Part shown: positions 20,502-24,605 of the stretch, piece by piece | Position numbering within the stretch: position 1 is the first letter of the stretch | How the letters are laid out: the number at the start of each line of letters is the position of its first letter | Source of the DNA: a virus | Length of the DNA stretch: 24,605 bases | Virus record (IMG/VR): IMGVR_UViG_3300022413_000037 | Coordinates: 1-24,605 of that record | Direction: 5' to 3' (one strand) | The notes under the pieces: generated by a model | The model's input: the letters and a program-made list of their open reading frames with translations, nothing else | What the model was told of the DNA's origin: nothing | Databases searched by the model: none | Translations under genes and position numbers: made by a program

Positions 20502-20975
20502 TCAAAACTCTTCTAGCGCGTCATGCACTCGCATGTATTTGTCGCCATATTGGTACGTCGCAATATCGTATTCCAGGTCCGAACCATTGACCAACAACCA
20601 CGCCTGTGAGGTACCATAGTACCCTGCAATAGCTTCAGCCAACGCGGCAGCCTCAGCCACAACGGATGTGTAATCACCACCAGGCGGAGTCTCAGCCCTG
20701 GCTGTACGGAAAGCTGCCTCCAATGCCGCGTAATATTCAGCATCCGGCCAAAATTGTTGCACGATGTTGAAATGACTTTGAAACAATTGGCTGTTTTTTG
20801 GGTGCGTCGCGCAAATGTCCTTGTGGACGTCCACGAGCCAGTATGCGGCGTCCTTCAGCGCCTCGGTACTATCAATTGCGACGTCTAAATCTGCTGCGGT
20901 TATTTGTGCGCGTGCCTGCACCACGCACAATCCGAGTAGCATCCACGCCAGGCATGATTTACGAATGATGATCAT
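20502..20975 (-). CDS. Small exported protein, unknown
   Basis: This 157-residue protein's TAAGGAG site sits very close (2 bases) before the ATG. Residues ~1-24 are a signal peptide (MIIIRKSCLAWMLLGLCVVQ, then ARA before the likely cut). The mature part is acidic and helical with many Ala, Tyr and Trp (YWLVDVHKDI; PDAEYYAALEAAFRTARAE), without cysteines beyond one. It lies between a small HTH gene and the beta-helix gene and likely shares their transcript. No family was recognised; a periplasmic or envelope-acting role follows from the signal peptide only. Confidence 0.6.
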   Translation of the reverse strand: MIIIRKSCLAWMLLGLCVVQARAQITAADLDVAIDSTEALKDAAYWLVDVHKDICATHPKNSQLFQSHFNIVQQFWPDAEYYAALEAAFRTARAETPPGGDYTSVVAEAAALAEAIAGYYGTSQAWLLVNGSDLEYDIATYQYGDKYMRVHDALEEF

Positions 20976-20982
20976 ATCTCCT

Positions 20983-21012
20983 TAGTAAAGAATAAAGGCT
21001 AACGCTTTACTA
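20983..21012. promoter_or_regulatory. 8-bp inverted repeat around the HTH gene stop and next ribosome site
   Basis: TAGTAAAG and CTTTACTA form perfect 8-base arms separated by 14 bases. One arm covers the stop codon of the 59-aa HTH gene and the other abuts the Shine-Dalgarno site of the exported-protein gene. It could be an operator for a dimeric HTH protein or an mRNA hairpin that controls translation of the next gene. Confidence 0.4.
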
Positions 21013-21189
21013 GCGACACATTTTCTGATTTACCTGCAACTCAAATCCCGCTTGAATTGCCTTGCGTTTAATGACGTTGACCCATTGACGACTGACATCG
21101 TACTTGCGAGCGATATCGGCGGGCGTATCGCCATCCAACAACGCCTTGAGGATCGTGAACGTTCTCACTGAACCGTCGTTCCTACTCAC
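21010..21189 (-). CDS. Small helix-turn-helix protein
   Basis: I chose the GTG at 21189 (then SRNDGSVRTF) because GAGG lies 5 bases upstream; this gives 59 residues and an 8-base overlap with the upstream gene. Longer starts would run through that gene. The core TPADIARKYDVSRQWVNVIKRKAIQAG is a clear helix-turn-helix of the homeodomain-like/resolvase-C type, with Gly-Asp before the first helix and Ser-Arg-Gln-Trp at the recognition helix. With little else in the protein it may bind DNA as a dimer. An 8-bp inverted repeat lies directly at its end and might be its target. Confidence 0.7.
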   Translation of the reverse strand: MSRNDGSVRTFTILKALLDGDTPADIARKYDVSRQWVNVIKRKAIQAGFELQVNQKMCR

Positions 21190-21400
21190 AGGCACCTCGG
21201 TCCCAGCACGCGTTGATACGATTCGCCCAGCACCGCGCCTCCGACAATGACTCGAAATCGAAGTACACACAATCGATCGCCGTGATGTCTAATTTCAACA
21301 TCCATTTATGCTCGGCCGTCACCTTGGATTCGCTATCGACTTTCCGGATTTCCATCGCCGAATATCGCGAGGGGTTAATCCACTGGCCTTGTATTTCCAC
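21182..21400 (-). CDS. Small unknown protein (GTG start)
   Basis: This 72-residue protein starts at a GTG inside the end of the upstream gene (26-base overlap), with GGGGC nearby as a weak ribosome site. The sequence is balanced, with LDITAIDCVYFDFESLSEARCWANRINACW in the second half; it has three cysteines and no membrane segment. A second start at ATG 21355 (MEIRKVDSESK) is possible. It overlaps the following HTH gene by 8 bases, in line with coupled translation. No function can be given. Confidence 0.5.
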   Translation of the reverse strand: MEIQGQWINPSRYSAMEIRKVDSESKVTAEHKWMLKLDITAIDCVYFDFESLSEARCWANRINACWDRGACE

Positions 21401-21560
21401 GATTGCCCCGAGCAGACGAAACGTTTTTCATAAGGGCTTTGCGTATCAGGGCTGTCGTATTGTTAATCAGGATACCTCGATTCTGTGTTTCTATCGACAC
21501 CGCCATGTTACTGAGCTTGCGGCTACGATTCCGACGTACGATGTGTTTCTTAACTTTCAT
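21375..21560 (-). CDS. Small basic protein, unknown
   Basis: This 61-residue protein overlaps the end of the holin candidate by 11 bases and the start of the next gene by 26. It is strongly basic (MKVKKHIVRRNRSRKLSN at the start; RKALMKNVSSARGNRGNTR near the end), so nucleic-acid or membrane surface binding is plausible. No motif was recognised. Its tight overlaps on both sides favour a real gene over a chance frame, but it is short. Confidence 0.45.
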   Translation of the reverse strand: MKVKKHIVRRNRSRKLSNMAVSIETQNRGILINNTTALIRKALMKNVSSARGNRGNTRPVD

Positions 21561-21855
21561 CAGTATCGCCTTTCTCTTGCGCGTCTTGCACGAGTGGACA
21601 GTTGCCTATCGTGTCCGCCAGTGTTCCCAGCGACTTAGATAATTCCGCAATTGCCTGTGTATTTTCGAACACCATGTCATACAGCTTTGTCCCTTCGCCG
21701 CGCTCATGACGATGATTTACGGCATCGTTTACCTCGTTGAGAATTCTGTCTGACTTCTCGCCTCGACGTTTAGCCATCATGAAGTCGAAATGGCTTTTAA
21801 TCGCCAGGCCGGCCAGGCCAACCAGTGCTAATACGACTTCCGAACTACCATCCAT
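21550..21855 (-). CDS. Putative holin (DUF2746-like)
   Basis: The start is the ATG at 21855 (MDGSSEVVLALVG), with AGGAG 5 bases upstream; upstream frame residues lie inside the CAP gene. The product has 101 residues. One membrane helix spans about residues 5-20 (EVVLALVGLAGLAIK), followed by a cytoplasmic tail with Arg/Lys at its membrane edge and a helical region (NDAVNHRHERGEGTKLYDMV...ELSKSLGTLADTI), the layout of single-span phage holins of this type. Holins open the inner membrane at the end of infection. The gene follows a CAP-domain gene by 8 bases and may form a lysis unit with it. The name rests on topology and on likeness of the NxxH...G.....D region. Confidence 0.6.
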   Translation of the reverse strand: MDGSSEVVLALVGLAGLAIKSHFDFMMAKRRGEKSDRILNEVNDAVNHRHERGEGTKLYDMVFENTQAIAELSKSLGTLADTIGNCPLVQDAQEKGDTDES

Positions 21856-21863
21856 CAAAGCTC

Positions 21864-22280
21864 CTATCGTCCAAAAAGTAGAGTCCAATAAGTGCCCGAC
21901 AGACCGCCACCTACGTGGGTCCAGTCGCCCCGCATATTTCGTCGGTGCCCCGAGGACGTGTCCCAGTCGGCGATCACCTCACGGTCATTCCGCTGCCCTT
22001 TGGCGATGTTTTCGGAGCCGCCTGCAAACTTACACACCGACAGCCGTGTCGACATTCCGGCATGTGTCAAGTCTCCGTGGCCTTCCATCCACTGCGAATG
22101 CTCGTCTGCTTGCTCCTGAAGACAGCCGCTGACAATCAGTGGTCTCAGTCCTGCTTTCGCCCGATACTCGTTCAGCGTAGCCTCAAGAGTTCCTGGCGGG
22201 CCGCTATCGTCGGGTGGGGGTGGATTCGGCAGCCAACGGCCGCGCAGCAAACGCAAAATTAATCGGAGCCAGCGAGGCAT
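21864..22280 (-). CDS. CAP-domain (SCP/PR1, YkwD-like) protein
   Basis: The start is the ATG at 22280 (MPRWLRLILRLLR), with GGAG 6 bases upstream, right after the upstream stop. The product has 138 residues. Residues 1-17 are a basic amphipathic/hydrophobic stretch and 18-30 a Pro/Gly linker. Residues ~32-138 are a full CAP domain: HSQWM (61), LTHAG with His73, GSENIAKGQ with Glu90, REVIADW with Glu101, GHRRNM with His112 and YWTLLFG at the end. All four residues of the CAP tetrad (His-Glu-Glu-His) are present. Bacterial CAP proteins are mostly exported and act in the envelope; their reaction is not settled. Placement directly before a holin candidate suggests a part in host lysis or envelope change. 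Confidence 0.85.
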   Translation of the reverse strand: MPRWLRLILRLLRGRWLPNPPPPDDSGPPGTLEATLNEYRAKAGLRPLIVSGCLQEQADEHSQWMEGHGDLTHAGMSTRLSVCKFAGGSENIAKGQRNDREVIADWDTSSGHRRNMRGDWTHVGGGLSGTYWTLLFGR

Positions 22281-22282
22281 GA

Positions 22283-22474
22283 TTATCTCCAGGTTCGTCT
22301 GATAGCACGCAATCGCCAGCCGAGCGTTCGGCCAGATTCTCGACGGTGCTGGATTACTCTCGCGACAGCAGCGCGGACAGGTGCGCGGCGAAAGCATCTA
22401 CCACGGGCATCGGCGGGCGCCGCAATAGCTAAAACGGACATCACAATTACGACGGACAACAAAATCCTAAGCAT
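22283..22474 (-). CDS. Small exported Arg-rich protein
   Basis: I chose the ATG at 22474 (MLRILLSVVIVMS), with AAGGAG 8 bases upstream; a GTG three codons earlier is too near that site. The product has 63 residues. Residues 1-~24 are a signal peptide (LLSVVIVMSVLAIAAPADA). The mature ~40 residues are very Arg-rich (12 Arg or more; VRAAVARVIQHRRESGRTLG; LRAIRRTWR), amphipathic and cationic. Such a peptide could act on membranes or bind wall polymers, in line with its place next to the CAP and holin candidates. It could also be a spanin-like part, but no lipobox is seen. Confidence 0.55.
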   Translation of the reverse strand: MLRILLSVVIVMSVLAIAAPADARGRCFRRAPVRAAVARVIQHRRESGRTLGWRLRAIRRTWR

Positions 22475-22490
22475 GATTAACACTCCTTGC

Positions 22491-22766
22491 TCAGTTGACG
22501 CCCTTCAGCGCCGAGTAGTAGGGTTTGGACATCAGGTGCCGCATAAAGCGTTCCCGATCTTCCCCAATTAATCCGTGCTTTTCGCACATCTCTAATCCAA
22601 GTTCGCGACGACCTTCAACGGCAACAATACTGGGATTTGCAATGCGTGTCTTCGGAGCATCCTGAAGGGACAGCTCGGGAGGCCCGATCGTCACAGATAT
22701 GCCACCAACGATAAACATCGTGGTTGTCATGATCACTAACCAATTGAGGACGCGATCGCTAATCAT
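22491..22766 (-). CDS. Small membrane-anchored protein, unknown
   Basis: This 91-residue protein has one N-terminal membrane segment at about residues 8-27 (NWLVIMTTTMFIVGGISVTI), followed by a polar domain with charged helices (EGRRELGLEMCEKHGLIG; EDRERFMRHLMSK). Topology with a short N-terminus and soluble C-terminus suggests an anchored periplasmic or cytoplasmic domain. Its ribosome site is weak, and it starts 18 bases after the upstream stop. It belongs to a run of exported or membrane proteins ending in the lysis-like unit. No family was recognised. Confidence 0.5.
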   Translation of the reverse strand: MISDRVLNWLVIMTTTMFIVGGISVTIGPPELSLQDAPKTRIANPSIVAVEGRRELGLEMCEKHGLIGEDRERFMRHLMSKPYYSALKGVN

Positions 22767-22784
22767 GACACAGTCTGCCCGATC

Positions 22785-23459
22785 TTATGGTGCTTGCTTC
22801 TGATACGTAGCTGGGCTTTCGGACCCATCTCGAAAATACAGCGTCTCACCTGTGCCGTGATCAGGATGCTTGCATTCTAACCTTAGCCAGTTGGTGTCCC
22901 ATGGTTCGGTTGGCGCAAAATTGGACGTGTTATTGCACCATGGGCAAACGTGGCCGTCATCGATGAACGGCACATGATCGCCATCCCAGAACACATCGCC
23001 AGCATCGCCTGAGCCAGCAGCGGCATACGGCTTGTCGTAGCCGAGTCCTGGATCGTCAATCCAAGCTTTCTTATTGCCTGCATCAACGTACTTGTCCCAA
23101 TCTGCCTGGGCCTGCGAGGTCTGCCACTGACTGTACCAATAGGATTCCGCGATCCCGTAGGTGGTCTCGTCGTTCATCACAGACTTTTGTAACTCATGTA
23201 GGTCTTCGGATAGCGCCCAGTCCTGCGCCTGAGTCCCCGTATTTAGGTCAAGCATGTCACCATAAACATCGAGCAGGAACGTTTTCTTATCGCCAGCGCC
23301 AAGATTCTGGACGTAATAATCCGCAGTGCTTTGGCGACTGACAGCGCTCGCGATGCTGTAAACGTAGTCTGGATTGGTCAAGTCCAGAAAAATCGCACCC
23401 GCATACACGGCTGCGCACGCCACACACACATAGGCTAACTTCAAGAGTTTTTTTAACAT
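22785..23459 (-). CDS. Membrane-anchored protein with zinc-ribbon-like C-terminus
   Basis: I chose the ATG at 23459 (MLKKLLKLAYVC), with AAGAAAGAG 5 bases upstream; the frame extends to a TTG six codons before. The product has 224 residues. Residues ~5-26 form a signal anchor (LLKLAYVCVACAAVYAGAIF). About 30-150 are acidic with many Asp, Tyr, Trp and Gln. Near the end CPWC (172-175) and Cys196, His198, His201 could make a zinc site. A membrane-tethered, outward-facing protein with a small metal-binding domain is what the sequence shows; the function is not known. It heads the block of exported proteins. Confidence 0.55.
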   Translation of the reverse strand: MLKKLLKLAYVCVACAAVYAGAIFLDLTNPDYVYSIASAVSRQSTADYYVQNLGAGDKKTFLLDVYGDMLDLNTGTQAQDWALSEDLHELQKSVMNDETTYGIAESYWYSQWQTSQAQADWDKYVDAGNKKAWIDDPGLGYDKPYAAAGSGDAGDVFWDGDHVPFIDDGHVCPWCNNTSNFAPTEPWDTNWLRLECKHPDHGTGETLYFRDGSESPATYQKQAP

Positions 23460-23496
23460 TTCGGCTCTTTCTTGCAAAAAGGGGGAAATTCAGTCG

Positions 23497-23814
23497 CTAT
23501 CGATGGGCGGGTTTTATCATTTCACCGCGGCTTAGAAGTTTATCTGATTTGCGCAACACCGACGGACGAGACGGTTCGTTAGAGATGACGTCGCTTTCCA
23601 GCCTTTGGGCCTCCCTGACGGCGTCTGACACAATGCCGGCCGGATTGATCTCGCTTGTAGGTATATCCACGCGGCGCCACAAGGTAACGACATGCGACCC
23701 CTTCACGATGTCCTGTGTGATCCTCCAGCCATCTGGGATTTCCATCGTCGCAAATCGCAATGCCAACTGTAGGTCTGAGATTTGCGATGCGGTGTTTGGC
23801 TTACGTTTGGTCAT
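23497..23814 (-). CDS. Small unknown protein
   Basis: I chose the ATG at 23814 (MTKRKPNTASQIS), which overlaps the end of the upstream gene by 14 bases; the frame is open farther but only inside that gene. The product has 105 residues. It is soluble, with a beta-hairpin-like middle (MEIPDGWRITQDIVKGSHVV, then TLWRRVD) and a charged C-terminus (REAQRLESDVISNEPSRPSV). No cysteine, signal peptide or known motif is present. The coupling to its neighbour supports a real gene. Confidence 0.5.
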   Translation of the reverse strand: MTKRKPNTASQISDLQLALRFATMEIPDGWRITQDIVKGSHVVTLWRRVDIPTSEINPAGIVSDAVREAQRLESDVISNEPSRPSVLRKSDKLLSRGEMIKPAHR

Positions 23815-23986
23815 CAGTGTACTCGCAAACTGAGTCCTCGTCCTCATGGACGCATGGACAACGCATGACGCTCCGCGTTCCATGGACTAGACGTCGGACG
23901 CGTTCCTTGTCGGTCCAATGGCTTTTAATCTCTTCGCAACGCTCTTCGATTTCTACCGGCGTCGGATTGTAGCGCTCAATTGCCAT
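23801..23986 (-). CDS. Small Cys-containing acidic protein, unknown
   Basis: This 61-residue protein has AGGTAGG about 6-8 bases upstream of the ATG, a good site. The first half is helical (TPVEIEERCEEIKSHWTDKE), the second holds RCPCVHEDED and a final Cys, possibly a small metal site. It overlaps the next gene by 14 bases. A stretch of 61 bases without genes lies before it. No family was recognised. Confidence 0.5.
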   Translation of the reverse strand: MAIERYNPTPVEIEERCEEIKSHWTDKERVRRLVHGTRSVMRCPCVHEDEDSVCEYTDDQT

Positions 23987-24047
23987 GCGTCACCTACCTA
24001 TTGCAAGCATGTGATCCACGCCAGCACCTTGTATCGCCTATCCTATC

Positions 24048-24335
24048 TCAATCGGGCCTCGGAATCACTGCCCAGTGAGTCACGGCATCTGGCGACACCA
24101 CGGGGCCATCACCACCCGGCAGCATGAATGCGTCGATTTGCGCCATGTACTGAGCGGGCCAAATCCATCCCCCGTTGGTGATATGGCAATCCAGCTTGTT
24201 GCCCGGCCGCATCGCAATAGGCACCCAGTTCACGAACCCGTTCGACTTGGCGATTGTATTCTGAATCTTCTGAACCGCCGAACTCATCTCAAGTACAGAA
24301 TTGCTCAGTGCGTTGACGTCTTCTTTTAGTCCCAT
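24048..24335 (-). CDS. Small unknown protein with N-terminal coiled coil
   Basis: This 95-residue protein has GGGGAG 7 bases before the ATG. Residues ~2-32 have heptad-like spacing (LKEDVNALSNSVLEMSSAVQ, then KIQNTIAK), so a short coiled coil is likely. The rest is beta-like with WVPIAMRPGNKLDCHI and IWPAQYMAQIDAFMLP. The start overlaps the stop of a preceding open frame by 10 bases, suggesting coupling. It could be a small virion or fibre accessory, but nothing diagnostic is seen. Confidence 0.5.
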   Translation of the reverse strand: MGLKEDVNALSNSVLEMSSAVQKIQNTIAKSNGFVNWVPIAMRPGNKLDCHITNGGWIWPAQYMAQIDAFMLPGGDGPVVSPDAVTHWAVIPRPD

Positions 24336-24505
24336 TTCTTAACTCCCCGTAAATAGAGTCCTTCGCCCTGGCGACCCAGTTGCTTGCGGAGTTTCTCCAG
24401 CGATAAATACCGCGTGAATCTGTATTCGCGTTCGATTAGCTCAGCGTTTGAATTAAATGCCCCGGTACGCCGCCGGGGCTCGGCCGTGGGCCATCTCCAC
24501 GATTG
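24326..24505 (-). pseudogene. Open frame of 59 codons without a clear start, possible remnant or read-through part
   Basis: The frame runs from just after a TGA (24506-24508) to a TAA that overlaps the next gene's ATG. It has no ATG, GTG or TTG start. The last ~40 residues look protein-like (AELIEREYRFTRYLSLEKLR, then KQLGRQGEGLYLRG). It is in the same frame as the partial gene upstream, separated only by that TGA. It could be a gene tail cut off by a nonsense change, or noise. Confidence 0.25.
24459..24479 (-). terminator. Possible weak terminator hairpin
   Basis: GCCCCGG and CCGGGGC form a 7-bp all-GC stem with a 7-base loop, followed on the minus strand by ATTTAATT, an A/T-rich but not pure T tract. 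It lies after the stop of the partial gene at the window edge and before the 95-aa gene. It may end that transcript or act as an mRNA hairpin. Confidence 0.4.
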
Positions 24506-24605
24506 TCATGGATATACAATCAGACCGCGATGCTTAGCTCTTGCGCCAACAGCGTGTGGAATCGCATAGTACGATCGGTCTTTGTTGTCGGGTTCTTCCA
24601 CGACT
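24506..24605 (-). CDS. C-terminal end of an unknown gene, 5' part outside window
   Basis: Thirty-two codons of an open frame enter from the window edge and end at TGA 24506-24508. The visible residues (VVEEPDNKDRSYYAIPHAVG, then ARAKHRGLIVYP) look like real protein, but no family can be named from so short a part. A GC-rich hairpin follows 27 bases after the stop, as at a gene end. Confidence 0.35.
   Translation of the reverse strand, partial: VVEEPDNKDRSYYAIPHAVGARAKHRGLIVYP

Noticed and set aside
1-24605. tRNA genes, CRISPR arrays, insertion sequences and attachment sites
   Set aside because: No cloverleaf-like sequence, spaced direct repeats, transposase, integrase or flanking duplication was seen on reading through; absence is by eye only.

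Overview
This 24.6 kb window is a block of tailed double-stranded DNA phage genome, either a free phage or the structural half of a prophage. No integrase, host gene, tRNA or rRNA is visible. Nearly every gene lies on the minus strand, tightly packed with ATGA-type overlaps, so transcription runs from high to low coordinates. The one clear exception is a plus-strand HNH endonuclease gene nested inside the terminase gene. Sec signal peptides, Shine-Dalgarno sites and GTG starts indicate a bacterial host, but the host phylum cannot be read from the sequence. The head genes mix Mu-like families (gp29-like portal, I-like protease, DUF1320 connector, gpG-like protein) with a lambda-like capsid/decoration pair. 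No tail sheath gene is recognisable, so a siphovirus-like particle is the simplest reading.

Region by region, in transcription order: (a) 24605-21010 holds small unknown genes, a run of membrane or exported proteins, a CAP-domain protein next to a holin candidate, and a small helix-turn-helix protein. (b) 20975-18846 encodes two exported proteins, one a parallel beta-helix protein. (c) 18845-17041 encodes a ParB-like/DNA methyltransferase fusion and a basic protein in the small-terminase position. (d) 17177-13620 encodes the large terminase, interrupted by two inteins. (e) 13602-11488 encodes an excisionase-like HTH protein and two probable virion proteins, ending at a strong terminator. (f) 11312-7598 is the capsid module: protease/scaffold, decoration protein, major capsid protein and a small virion protein, closed by a second strong terminator. 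(g) 7514-1501 is the connector and tail module, ending in a pair of frames joined by a -1 slippery site, as in tail assembly chaperones. (h) 1476-1 is the portal gene, still open at the window edge, in an unusual place after the tail genes.

The standout is the terminase. Intein 1 splits the Walker A P-loop between Lys and Thr. It looks like a class 3 intein (no Cys1; Trp-Cys-Thr motif) with a LAGLIDADG nuclease domain whose second motif has lost its acidic residue. Intein 2 splits the Walker B region, starts with Cys and ends with Asn before Cys. It has no nuclease in its own frame; instead a complete HNH endonuclease with DNA-binding regions is encoded on the opposite strand, filling exactly the space between the splicing blocks where an in-frame homing endonuclease normally sits. 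An intein carrying its homing endonuclease antisense to the host protein is, as far as I know, not a recognised intein architecture, and it is the best candidate here for a new system.
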